Of a DNA stretch of 64,000 bases, positions 54,595-62,800 are shown in pieces. A program made the position numbers and the translations under genes. The notes under the pieces were generated by a model. That model ran no database searches. It saw nothing but the letters and a program-made list of their open reading frames with translations, and was not told the DNA's origin. The stretch comes from Macropodus opercularis (Eukaryota; Chordata; Actinopteri; Anabantiformes; Osphronemidae). Positions within the stretch are counted from its first letter, which is position 1. Each line of letters begins with the position of its first letter. The DNA is taken from contig CM061098.1 in assembly GCA_030770545.1 (NCBI GenBank), positions 9,865,501-9,929,500 on the forward strand. The letters run 5' to 3'.

Positions 54595-55614
54595 CAGCAG
54601 CAGTTCTTTGTTTCCAGTCTAACAAGCTCATCTAACTCTGGCTGAGTGGCCTCAGGCTGGAGCGGCCTCAGACTTTTCCCCAGTCGCGCCTGCATAGAAC
54701 AACCAGGTAGCAACGCTGCGGCTTCACGCTTTGTCTAAACGCTGCGCCGCCAAACTGACTGCAAACGCTTTAAGTGCTCGAGCAGACAACACTTGTACCA
54801 GGTGTGAAGAGGCTGATTTGAACTGAATGTTTAGGTCCCATTTCCACTAAGTGCTGGAGCCAGGAGCTTGAGATAATGACTCCTGTTTGTGCTGTAGCTA
54901 CACACACACACACACACACACACACCCCCACACACACACACACACACAAACACACAAACATTAGTTTACCATCAGCGTTTTGCAGGTGTATCTTGATGTG
55001 CTGTGATTGAGCAAGTATTAGGACACTGACTGAGTCCTCTCTGTACTGGTTGGACTCATTTAGCAGTAGGACTAGTTCTAACACTAAAATGTCATTTTGT
55101 AAATTTCAGTATCGTATCCATCCAGTGTTTGTTAGAGGCCAGTTGCCTCTATGGAGAAACATAATTATGATCCACATCTATTTTGTTTGCTCATTATAAT
55201 TCTTAGCACCAGCTGAATGAGTCACAATATTTCTGGATATTATTTATGTAGCATATCTCTAAGGAGTTTTCCCATTAAATAGCTTCTAGCTTTGTCACGT
55301 TGACCTTGAGCGACTGTTGCTACAGTAGTTACATTTGGGGGAATCACATGTTTTACACAATCAAATGCATTTTTATGTGTCGCACCTTCTAATCGGAGAA
55401 TTTCGATGTGCGCCTCCCAACAGACGAGGACCAGGAGACATCGGGCGACTTCGGCAGCGGCGGTGCTGTCATTCTCCTCGATGACCAGGAGGAGGCGCAA
55501 TCACACAGGAGCCGGCAGAAGAAGAGGCGAGGACGGATCTACCCCAGAGGAGCCATGGAGGACGACGAGGACGAGGACGACGATAAGGATGACGAGATCG
55601 GCTACGTTTGGTAG
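23507..55614 (+). CDS. spock1: Testican-1 (SPOCK1), 3' nine coding exons, N-terminus outside window
   Basis: Nine exons flanked by GT-AG introns join in frame to encode 382 residues ending at TAG 55612-55614. Testicans are secreted heparan/chondroitin sulfate proteoglycans of the SPARC family, abundant in brain extracellular matrix and implicated in protease regulation and cell adhesion. Domains in the assembled fragment: N-terminal region (about 1-55), Kazal/follistatin-like module (about 75-125), EC calcium-binding domain (about 139-255), thyroglobulin type-1 domain (about 256-320) and acidic tail (320-382). Testican-1 is favoured over testicans 2 and 3 because of FDTSILPICKDSLGWMFNKL, GSTGQCWCVDKYGNE and the ending DDDKDDEIGYVW; recalled testican-2 and testican-3 sequences differ clearly in the tail. 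Human testican-1 is 439 residues, so about 57-60 residues (signal peptide and the conserved QWLS..YWN segment) should be encoded upstream. I found no match to that segment in 1-23506. Confidence 0.95.
24066..24087. repeat. (CA)11 microsatellite
   Basis: 22 bp of pure CA in the spock1 intron. Confidence 0.95.
24489..24538. repeat. 50-bp hairpin-forming inverted repeat
   Basis: The left arm 24489-24510 and right arm 24517-24538 are 22 bp each with a single mismatch (21 of 22 paired), separated by a 6-bp spacer ACTTTG. The inner 16 bp of each arm pair perfectly, and each arm contains ACAGGAAGTT or its complement, an ETS-like core. It could be a cruciform or hairpin, a tiny transposon footprint, or a paired binding site. 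Confidence 0.85.
30720..30800 (+). CDS. Candidate 81-bp cassette exon in the long spock1 intron
   Basis: A T-rich tract ending TTTCATAG is followed by 81 bp without a stop and then ACG|GTGAGG, a good donor. The segment is phase 1 to phase 1, matching the host intron, so splicing it in adds exactly 27 residues (starting EREAEPGKYG, containing KVHSGSAKK). The Ser-Gly-Ser is a possible, unproven glycosaminoglycan site. I know of no equivalent in human testican-1, so this may be a fish-specific alternative exon or a chance pseudo-exon. Only splice signals, phase and the open frame support it; I see no homology. Confidence 0.42.
30801..36198 (+). other. spock1 intron between the two candidate cassette exons
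   Basis: Non-coding. It holds the long TG microsatellite at 32062-32154, a shorter one near 32.69-32.72 kb, CA-rich bits near 32.54-32.58 kb, and C runs near 33.77 and 33.90 kb. No exon or RNA gene is recognised. Confidence 0.65.
32062..32154. repeat. (GT)n microsatellite, longest in the window
   Basis: About 38 pure GT units (32062-32138), then interrupted GGGTGTGTG copies. A potential Z-DNA-forming tract. Confidence 0.97.
36199..36285 (+). CDS. Candidate 87-bp cassette exon in the long spock1 intron
   Basis: The acceptor CCCATTTACCCTCAG precedes 87 open bases that end at ATG|GTGAAG, a moderate donor. Entry and exit are both phase 1, as the host intron requires, so inclusion adds 29 residues (starting ATRPTPPSVSALQTG, ending NRTY). 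The peptide is rich in Pro, Ser and Thr and carries one N-glycosylation sequon (NRT), in keeping with an extracellular spacer. It also splices in frame with the candidate exon at 30720-30800. No homology is recognised, and chance remains possible. Confidence 0.4.
36286..38633 (+). other. spock1 intron before exon B
   Basis: Non-coding. It contains a strongly C/T-rich stretch at about 36.77-36.96 kb and another near 37.22-37.3 kb, plus (TG)n at 37601-37627. No further coding signal is seen. Confidence 0.65.
37601..37627. repeat. (TG)13 microsatellite
   Basis: 27 bp of uninterrupted TG. Confidence 0.95.
38634..38748 (+). CDS. spock1: spock1 exon B (KDPCLKVRC segment)
   Basis: 115 bp with acceptor TTTCCATATAG and donor CACAG|GTCAGA. 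It enters in phase 1 and leaves in phase 2. It encodes PDATKDPCLKVRCPPHKVC then VSHDYQTAVCTNHK, matching the first cysteine cluster of testican-1 (human KDPCLKVKCSPHKVCV). This begins the follistatin-like region. Confidence 0.95.
38749..41873 (+). other. spock1 intron between exons B and C
   Basis: 3.1 kb, non-coding, with donor AG|GTCAGA and a T-rich acceptor. Bases of about 40.8-41.36 kb differ in style from the flanks and may be an old interspersed repeat (see findings). Nothing else is recognised. Confidence 0.7.
41874..42006 (+). CDS. spock1: spock1 exon C (Kazal module, first half)
   Basis: 133 bp preceded by TTTATTTTTTCAG and followed by AAG|GTGAGC. It enters in phase 2 and leaves in phase 0. 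It encodes a basic linker (VKPRKGSTGHKYR) and then CRLCSALQSSPVCGSDGHTY, the hallmark Kazal/follistatin sequence PVCGSDGHTYxS. The start of the fold is in this exon and the end in exon D, the usual testican split. Confidence 0.95.
42007..44289 (+). other. spock1 intron between exons C and D
   Basis: 2.3 kb, non-coding, with a (CA)16 microsatellite at 43021-43052. No other element is recognised. Confidence 0.75.
43021..43052. repeat. (CA)16 microsatellite
   Basis: 32 bp of pure CA, followed by further imperfect CA-rich sequence. Confidence 0.96.
44290..44410 (+). CDS. spock1: spock1 exon D (Kazal module, second half)
   Basis: 121 bp with acceptor CTTTTTTCACAG and donor CCTG|GTGAGT. It enters in phase 0 and leaves in phase 1. 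It encodes CKLEFQSCLSGKTISVKC and then DGLCPCLPGQ, completing the Kazal disulfide pattern. A short variable linker with basic residues (RRLPHKPDQP) leads to the EC domain. Confidence 0.95.
50208..50242. repeat. (CA)17 microsatellite
   Basis: About 35 bp of pure CA. Confidence 0.96.
51325..51374. repeat. (TG)n microsatellite
   Basis: About 50 bp of TG with one TA interruption. Confidence 0.96.
51679..51702. repeat. (TG)12 tract forming the exon E acceptor region
   Basis: 24 bp of pure TG placed between TTTCTC and the TAG acceptor of exon E, so the repeat itself occupies the normal polypyrimidine position. Confidence 0.97.
51706..51825 (+). CDS. spock1: spock1 exon E (start of EC domain)
   Basis: 120 bp, phase 1 to phase 1. 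It encodes ACSDTELHSLAARLKDWFGV and then LHLDANRDLKSSDSFDSTTG, the first helix of the SPARC-type EC domain (human CTDKELRNLASRLKDWFGALHEDANR). The acceptor is unusual: the pyrimidine tract is replaced by (TG)12 immediately before TAG, and a second TG-rich tract starts about 23 nt into the downstream intron after donor C|GTGAGT. Because it is 40 codons in symmetric phase, skipping it would keep the frame. Confidence 0.94.
51848..51892. repeat. TG-rich tract just after exon E
   Basis: Interrupted GT/GC repeat starting about 23 nt downstream of the exon E donor. Confidence 0.93.
52150..52371 (+). CDS. spock1: spock1 exon F (EC domain core, EF-hands)
   Basis: 222 bp, phase 1 to phase 1, with acceptor TTTCTCCACTAG and donor GACG|GTGAGT. 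It encodes FDTSILPICKDSLGWMFNKL and two EF-hand-like loops. The first reads DMNFDLLLDQSE. The second, disulfide-bracketed, reads CDSFKDGKLSNNEWCYC and has Phe at loop position 3, as I recall it from human testican-1. This is the best conserved exon and fixes the identity as testican-1. Confidence 0.97.
52372..53037 (+). other. spock1 intron between exons F and G
   Basis: 666 bp, GT-AG, phase 1. No repeats or other features are seen. Confidence 0.9.
53038..53100 (+). CDS. spock1: spock1 exon G (EC to thyroglobulin junction)
   Basis: 63 bp, phase 1 to phase 1, acceptor GGTTGTAG and donor ATAG|GTCAGT. It encodes LPCQTEKSRIQTQSRKKSLI, matching human LPCQNEMNRIQKLSKGKSLL. The cysteine is the first of the thyroglobulin type-1 domain. 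The central segment is basic and variable, as in other testicans. Confidence 0.93.
   Translation, partial: DCPAKRRRAGSRLRVERRAS
53101..53604 (+). other. spock1 intron between exons G and H
   Basis: 504 bp, GT-AG, phase 1, with a long C/T-rich tract before the acceptor. Nothing else is seen. Confidence 0.9.
53605..53742 (+). CDS. spock1: spock1 exon H (thyroglobulin type-1 domain)
   Basis: 138 bp, phase 1 to phase 1, acceptor CTTCGCTCCCAG and donor TGTG|GTAAGA. It encodes YYIPRCTDEGYFKPTQCHGS and then TGQCWCVDKYGNEIAGSRKQ. It has the QC and CWCV signatures of thyroglobulin type-1 domains, which in related proteins can inhibit cysteine proteases. The closing cysteine is at the end of the exon (NPNC). 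Confidence 0.97.
54558..54603. repeat. (CA)18 followed by (CAG)4
   Basis: A compound microsatellite: pure CA followed directly by CAGCAGCAGCAG. Confidence 0.95.
54900..54960. repeat. Interrupted (CA)n microsatellite
   Basis: CA repeat with a C run in the middle and AAA interruptions at the end. Confidence 0.95.
55424..55614 (+). CDS. spock1: spock1 exon I (C-terminal acidic, GAG-bearing tail)
   Basis: The last coding exon, with acceptor CCTCCCAACAG and stop TAG at 55612. It encodes DEDQETSGDFGSGGAVILLD, where the two Ser-Gly sites in an acidic context correspond to the glycosaminoglycan attachment sites of testican-1. A basic stretch (RSRQKKRRGR) follows, then a run of Asp/Glu (MEDDEDEDDDKDDE) and the terminal GYVW (human GYIW). 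The basic stretch is more arginine-rich than the human one as I recall it. Confidence 0.96.
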
Positions 55615-57880
55615 CTCCCCTCCATTTTGCTCTGCCATCAGCCGACCAGGAAACGCCGTTAACCCAGCACAGATCTGAAGCCATTCCGATGTCTCCTCCT
55701 CCAGTTACCTTGGCAGCAGTCCATCTTTTTGGCACCTGAACTTGATCTCGTAATCCCCGTCCCTTATCCAAATGTCTCTCTTCATTGAACTTCATTTGAC
55801 CTCTTCCTTTTCAAGCGCTTCTCTCTTTCCTCACAAAACGGAGATCTCATTAGATTCCAACAACAACTGTCAAGACCCTGTTAGAATTCTGCTCCCGCTG
55901 TCACTGTCTCCTTCTACCTTTCCCAAACCTCTGATCAGTCACCTCCTTCTCTGTTTTCTCTCCCTCTATCTTTTTTCCATTGATTACCTCCCTCTCCGGT
56001 CCGTGTATGTCCATGTCAGAGCCTCTGGTCCGTCTGCGAGCCCACATGCGTTAGCTGATATATTGGATGTAAATATGTTCTCTCCGGGAAGGCCAGATTG
56101 CGGATTACCTTTGCTGTTCTTCCATCAGCGATTCATTCTCATGCTCCGTGTCGCACTGCTGGGCTCCTTCCAGCGTTCAACAATGTTTCCACAAATCCCC
56201 GCGATCCCCATCACACTCCCTGGCTCTGAGATGCTCCCTTCACTTCATGGAGGACTGTAAATTATTTAATCGTTGATCTTGAATGTCCCAGAAAGCGCAG
56301 GAAGCAATGAGATAAATGATGTATTGTCGTTGTTGTTGCATGTTTCTCATCGTGTTTCTGTAAAAGAGAGATTCACCTGGCCAGGTCTAGCTCTATGCAT
56401 CTCCAACAGAAAGTGATGCCTATTTGGCTGCTACAATACTTTGTTGCTATGTTGATGCTGTCTAGTGTCTTTTTGGTTCTTCTCCCAATCTCAGGAGGTA
56501 GGAAGTCGCATTGCAAGGGTGATAGAAGTGTAGAGAAGTGAACTGCAAGGCCTACAGTCCAAATCTGCAGTGTCTCAGCCAGATATTCTTTCACTATTTG
56601 ACCGGTTGGACTGCTGAGGCTGTTCGACAGTGCATGGACACTAGAGGAAGAGGCTGCTCCTGAGCTGGGAGGACAGAAGTCGGGCAAGCAGAGAGGAGAC
56701 TCTGTTTGCCGCCCAACATTGGATATGTTCAGTGATATGAAATTGAAATCTTCACCATGTCAACTAAGTGAACTTTTATTTGTAACTTTGAAAATGAAGT
56801 AAAGTGGCACTTTGGGTGTCTTTTGAACCTTACAGGTCTGTGTTCATGTGTCTGTTGTTCTCCTGATGCAGAAGTTTCCTTAACAAGTCGTAGCAAATTA
56901 AAAAATAACACACTTACTTTCTTTGAAGCCACAAAGAGGTTTTGTGCACTTTTCCTTTTTTTGTCGCAGCTAACATTTCTTTGCAGTCGACCAATCAAAG
57001 CCTTGCATCAGTTCTGACCTTTTCCATCCTTGAGAAATCTGCCTCCTGTTAGACGGCAGCAAACGCTCCCACCGCCTGCCTTTGAGAGCGGAGAATCACA
57101 CAGCAAGCACTTCCCAAAAGAACATAAAAGCTTAATGAGTGTTTTTGTAATATCACTGGCTAATGGGACAGCTGACCTCATTGGCTCGAAGCAGCCCACT
57201 CAGCACTTCCACAACCCAGCGTACCAACAATCGGAGGCTGAAAGGACAACCACATCTTCTGGCTTGAAACTGTCTATTCAGCAGTTCGCTCTACACCCTG
57301 GCTCTGCGCTGCTCTTCTGCTCTACTTTAGCTTCCCAACAAAAGCTGCTGTGAAAGAAATGGAAATAATTCATGCAATGTATCATGGGGCGAAGTATATG
57401 GTGGAAATTGTCAAATAATCAAAATCTCCAAGTCTACACATTTTTGATCCTTTTTCCTCTCACCACCATCAAACGCCACAGCTCACACACACACACCCAC
57501 ACACAGACTCATTATTGTTTCCATTTCCCTCTGCTTTCCTATTCACTCTCCAGAGTGAATTTTATCTTCATCTCAGTAAGGAAGGTGCGTGGTTGTGTTT
57601 TATCCTCGGGGGCTCTCCGTTCCTCATTTTCATTTCTCTATTGGCTGCGTTTTTTATTATCCACAGAAGGCTTTCCCTTCAGGTGCATCCTCCCAGCTGC
57701 CTGGGATCTCCTTAGAAAACTGTGACTGGCTACAAACAGGGACTGAGGGCAATTGGTGGTTCATAGAGACATTGATTGAATTTATTTAATTTCTTAATTT
57801 TGATTGTGGGATTATTAATCTATAATGTTGAAAATACACAGGAGTACAGTGAAATAAACCTGACACTGTAGCCCATGACT
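55615..57880 (+). other. spock1: spock1 3' UTR (inferred extent)
   Basis: Untranslated sequence after the stop codon. The first canonical AATAAA I found on this strand is at 57853-57858, so a 3' UTR of about 2.25 kb ending near 57.88 kb is inferred. Later AATAAA hexamers at 58810-58815 and 59246-59251 could serve longer forms. The stretch includes a C/T-rich part (about 55.78-56.0 kb) and a short CA repeat near 57.49 kb. No convincing additional coding sequence is seen. Confidence 0.55.
57853..57858 (+). promoter_or_regulatory. spock1: Candidate polyadenylation signal of spock1
   Basis: AATAAA in GTGAAATAAACCTGAC, the first canonical hexamer I found downstream of the stop codon. Use in vivo is inferred only. 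Confidence 0.5.
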
Positions 57881-59340
57881 GGCTTCATCAGCGGGGTGTG
57901 TAGCGTTGCTATGTGTTAGACTGTTGTTTGCAGTGGGTTTGGATTTACATTTCAGCTATACAGTGCTAGTTTGTGACATTTAGCAGCTTTGTTATGTTAC
58001 GCGTCCAGCATAATGCACCATGTTTGAACAGAGCCAGTCTGCTTTCCCACTGTTTCCAGTCGTAATGCTAAGCTAAGCTAACTGAGTGTTTCATATTTGC
58101 TGTACAGATATGAAAGAAGCCCTTTACGAACTTTTGTCTAGTCTGTAAAGTGCAAATGTTTGATGGCACCTGGATCAAACTGCGTTTACTGACTTAAACT
58201 CATACCCTGTGACTTTTAACACAGCGAGCATTAACTTTTAACATGTTCCGTAAAGTTGAGAACTCAATTACAAGAACAGGCTGCAAATGGTGAGCTCATA
58301 GCTTCATTTGCATACCCACCATGTGGGTCCAAGTGGCTCTCCAAAGTCCTTGGGGTCTAAAGCACCGCTGGTTCTTCCAGGTACTTTTCAGTCTAGCTGT
58401 GTGATCAAGGACCGATTTAGAGCTGCCACCACAGGGGAATGCAATTAACCACCTGACAGAATGGAAGTCCAACAGTGCTCCGGGGCCCAAGGACCAGATT
58501 TGAGGATCACTGGTCTAAAGCCTGCCTATGTAATTGGCAGAGACATTGTAATAAGTAGGGATCATCTCCCCTTAATCTGTCACAGCCCACCACTTCCACT
58601 CACATCCCCCTTCATGCTTGCCTGCTGCAGCGCGAGCCAGCTTGTGGAGCGTCTGAGCAGATCAGACCCCCTCGTGCCCACCGGTGGAGGGTTTTTTGGA
58701 GCGCTCGTCCAAATTTGCACATTTAGAGGGAGATGATACTGCTCTTGTTAACTCTGTGCCACTGAGGTCCCTGGGATAGCACTAAATTGCCGGGTACAGC
58801 CCTCTGCTAAATAAATTAAACAGGAAACAAGTCCTAAGCAGTTCCAGTGGCTTCACTCCTGGCAGCAGCGATAAATTAAATTGGTACTTTCAGGTGAGCA
58901 GTCAGGCGAGACCAAGCCTCATTAAAAGGGTGTCACATAGCACCAACAAAATAATCATATTCGCCTATTTGGATTTTCTAATGTATTCATCCGTTTGTTT
59001 TCTCTGATCAATCATTCAATCATCTGATTGTTGCCATTGTACATTTTAAACCCAGCACCACCTTGTCCACCAGAAGCTCTGATGCTCCGTCTCTCTCGCT
59101 CCTCCTGAAGGTTCGCAGCTGTTTGGTCTTTTTTATGCAAAACAAATGTGACTTGAATGTGTAAACACAGTGTGTGACACCAGTGCCCCCTGGTGGCTCT
59201 GAGTTGCTGGCAAGTTCAAACCACAGTTGACAAAATGTAGTTCTGAATAAAATACATAGTTGTAATATCCCTGGCGCGAGTTTAACATTCATCGTTGCTT
59301 TAGCAGTAAAGCACGAGTCTCGCCAAAATCTAGTCTTGAC
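57881..59340. other. Intergenic segment between convergent genes
   Basis: About 1.5 kb between the inferred 3' ends of spock1 and the bicc gene. It contains a hAT-like repeat remnant (about 58.33-58.53 kb) and extra AATAAA hexamers on the plus strand. No exon is recognised. Confidence 0.55.
58330..58525. mobile_element. Probable degraded hAT-type MITE
   Basis: The segment contains GTGATCAAGGACCGATTTAG, CTCCGGGGCCCAAGGACCAG and ATTTGAGGATCACTGGTCTA. These resemble common fish non-autonomous hAT elements, whose ends carry a 'CCGGTCCTCGAGGGCC'-like stretch and whose middle carries 'GGATCAAGGACAC'. Target-site duplications and exact ends cannot be fixed by eye. Confidence 0.45.
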
Positions 59341-59675
59341 GGAGAGAACAGCAACAGTTTATTCATCATTACTAGCACATGGCATGTTTTTGGGACTATC
59401 TATGTACAAAATAGCATAAGTGTAGTGATTAACAGTCAAAGTTTGCTTTAGAAAGGCACTTCACGTTTGTTCATCCGTGGTTTGGAAGAGGCCACTTCCT
59501 TGTCTTGAGATTGTATAAAAGCTTTAGAATATGGCTGTAGATGGAAGGCACTGGACTTAACGTATTTGTCATCTCCAGGGTAAAGTCCTGCTTATTTGCT
59601 TATGTTCAATATGCAGACCAGCATCACCGTATAAACATTTGAAGGTTAAGTAGCTCCAGGCTGGTTGGTGTCTTC
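59340..59675 (-). other. bicc2: bicc 3' UTR (inferred)
   Basis: From the stop to just past a minus-strand AATAAA (plus-strand TTTATT at 59358-59363), about 335 nt. The extent is inferred from the signal only. Confidence 0.5.
59358..59363 (-). promoter_or_regulatory. bicc2: Candidate polyadenylation signal of the bicc gene
   Basis: AATAAA on the minus strand, about 315 nt after the stop codon. Confidence 0.5.
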
Positions 59676-59806
59676 TCACCAGCAGTTACCCTGAGCAGCG
59701 ACTTCCAGGCCCTTGATTCTTGGTAGTCGGCCACTAGCACCACCCTCCAGATAACCAGGCCTCACTGCGGGCGTGTCTGACAGCCTCCTCTTGCTCTTGT
59801 TCAGGT
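59676..59806 (-). CDS. bicc2: bicc last coding exon
   Basis: 131 bp to the stop TGA (59676-59678), with acceptor CCTTCGTTGCAG. It encodes DLNKSKRRLSDTPAVRPGYL and then EGGASGRLPRIKGLEVAAQG and NCW. The LNK.(R/K)R and LEGGASGRLPR motifs are shared with BICC1, but the final residues (BICC1 ends ..SGRW) are different and shorter. Confidence 0.93.
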
Positions 59807-62800
59807 CTGCAACGAAGGATAAACCACTCCATCACTTGGATCTGAGCACCACCTACCACCTCAACAGACGGAGGAGCAGATCTAACTCTCACCTGAGATG
59901 GCCAGCAACATCTTGCGTCTCGCTCCAAACGTAGAGACACCGACTTCCTTCAGATCTTCGTCGGACAGAGTGAGGAACGTCTGGTAGTCGATCTGGACGA
60001 GTGCAGAGCAGTTGCATCACGTTGGCCAATCATAATGCATAATGCAGCTCTTTGCAGGTGGACAGGAGCGTGTGTTTGTTGGGATGTGTGCGAGTGTTGG
60101 ATGTGTAAGTGGTGATAAAAAGGGTTGTTTTTCTTCACACTCACAAAATGATTGCAACCCTCTCAGTGTGTTTACCTCTTGTTGTTCAAACACGTCGATG
60201 TATTTGATCAGACCGAGCTGGTTGAGGAGCTCAGGCAGGTCATCTGTGATTTGAGGAGACGGGCTCCTCTGACTGCAGGCGGACGCCCTCCTCGATGAGC
60301 ACACACTTTCATAGTAGCCGCTGCTGCTCGGGAAGCTCTCGGCTAGAAAGGTCAAAAATGGACGTCATGGAGGCGACCTGCATGTCACGCCCACAAACCA
60401 AAGCGTGTGCAACTTACAGGGCATGTCATTTCTGCTTCTATTCACCGATGATGCAAATGCGGGGAAGGAAGAGGTGGATGAGGAGAAAGTAGAAGGGGGA
60501 GAGGAGGGGGAGGACGAGGCAGAAGAGGAGGAAGAAGAGGAGGCAGGCAAAGATGACGGCGTGGATCCCCGTCTGTCGCGCCAGTTCTCTGAGTCACTCC
60601 CGTTACACATCTTCCCCGTCTGAGCCGCCCACGGCTGGAAGGAGACAGGGAGACGCGGTGCCAACGTTAAATATTAATGAAACTTTCTTTCATTTGCGAA
60701 TATGTACCACAGCAGGAGCACCTTGTACTTCTAACGCCTCCTTTCATCTGCGCTCTCTTATTCTGTACAGGTCATAGGAAAACCCTCTACAATTAATTAC
60801 AAACGCTCTTGTGTGCTCAGGGTTTCAGCGAACCTGATAGGCATAGAAGCAAAGATTCAATAATAACAGCAATTAGTCATGTAGCTAAACTAGCTCATTT
60901 GCTCTACTTGGCTGACCTGTGGTAGTAGCACTGCCTCACTAGAAATTAGCAATGCAGGCGGCTTAGCAAAGGCTTCCTCAGAGCTGCAGAGTCTCCAAAG
61001 AAAATTGGACTTGTCAGAGAAATGCCTCCCGCTCTTATCAACTTAAGTGGCTCTGCTTCTCCATCGCTGGATACTAAGCAGAGAGCGGCCGTTCAGGAGG
61101 CTTTTCAGAAGCAGGGGAGATGATCGGAAGCACTTCACGTAAGCAGGCTGCGGACGAGCGGCCCTGCTGACCAGGTACCAGACCCCAGGTAATTGAGCGT
61201 GAAACCTGGCAATGTTTCCCACACAGAGTGTAAATGAGGCTGTTTGTAGGTCACAGTGGGGACTGATGTATCACTGCACAGAAACCAAAAAACCTGCTGT
61301 GGCGGCTCAAAGGTATTTAGCCACGACGCAGGTCAACTCAACGAGCAGCCAATTTCATTTCACGTTTGCTCAACTTCACATTAGTTCACGGGAAACTCGT
61401 CCGTACTTGTTGCTGGCTGATGCTCAGGTAGGGTTTGTAGCTGCGGCGGCTGATGTTGCGGAGCTCCTTCACGGCCTCGGCCGGCATGGACTTGGAGAAG
61501 CCGAGGCCACTCCAGGTGTCCGTGGGCCTCCGGACCTCGGTGACGACAGGTTTCCTCTGCATGGCTGACACAGCCAACACAGACACAGAGAAGGAAAACG
61601 CTGATTTACACCTGCCTTAAGTGATCTCTGTGCCACAGCAGCCAGAACAAGCTGTAAACACAATGCTGACGATATGTCAGCTCATAAACTTACACATGCA
61701 TCACATGAAGTCCAATATTATCTTTTCATCCCTGTTTTGCTCTCCATTACTTCCTGAGGGAAATATGTTGCCCTTTAGCTGCCAACTACTCCATCAGCCA
61801 GTCACTGACTTTGTCTTCTTTTGTTTGAAGCTCAGCAAATAGTCTACAGTGGGTGTTTGGGGCTTTTTCCCAAAAAATTTGCTGAAGGCTAATGAGAGCA
61901 GTGAGAGTAAACCAAAGCAATAAAGTTGCAGCCATGAAACCAAACAATAAGCTAAAAGATATTGAAATGCTCCATAGAGCTGAGGGGAACTGCAGAGTAA
62001 TATCTGTACTATCCCCAATACAAATATCACCTTTGACATAAATATGCAGTAGTGCTGTAATTTGCTCCACTCTTAAGGAGAAAGATTTCAGCGGCACAAC
62101 AACACTGCTCACATCCACTGGTAAATTTCAAGCTTTTCGTCTCTTCTTGTCTAAATGGAACACGCTGGCTTTGGGTGTTAATAATAAATCACAATGTCAG
62201 CATGTGGCACACAAAAACAGCCAATCAGAGACTGAGATACAGACACGCACTTTGTGACAAACTAGCGACTCTGGGCCCGTGTGGAACCACAACAGGAGGC
62301 TTGTTTGAATGTGAGATGAAAACTGTAACGTCACTTCACGCAGACTCCAGTAGCTACAGGATTAACTGGCGGGCTGTCGTTTGTGGCTGTATGTGTGTTT
62401 ATGTGAGTAAATGTCCCATTCATATACTGGCATATGGGTGTCTTAATGACTGTGAGGCAGATGGCCCATTCAAACTGCTAATTCATAATCCCATAAAGTA
62501 ACACTGAGGGAATTTACTACCATTTGGCCGTAGATCTTCCCTGCATCTCTTATTCTGCATGATGGATGATGTGCTGTGTGGTGTGTGGTGTGTGGTGTGT
62601 GTGTACGTGTGTGGACAGCAGTCACAGCTTTGTATGGATGCACGTGTGTACTGTGTGTGTGCCTCGTGTGGATTAACTGGGAGTGTCAGTGCTGCTCTGG
62701 CACTATGCAGCCTGTGAACAGGTCCCCTTCATCAGTGATCTTGGCAGTGAGGAGCACTGAAATGGGCCTCGTCCATCTAAACTCTGCATCCGGCCAGAGC

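Larger units (their letters stand above)
53743..55423 (+). other. spock1 intron between exons H and I
   Basis: 1.7 kb, phase 1. It contains (CA)n followed by (AGC)n near 54.56-54.60 kb and a second CA-rich tract near 54.90-54.96 kb. No coding sequence is seen. Confidence 0.9.

Noticed and set aside
60405..60623. Plus-strand open frame rich in Glu
   Set aside because: It is the complement of the TCC/TCT-encoded poly-Ser of the minus-strand bicc exon, whose splice sites and homology are convincing.
61212..61568. 118-codon plus-strand open frame
   Set aside because: Antisense to the conserved bicc exon at 61407-61564; no recognisable domain.
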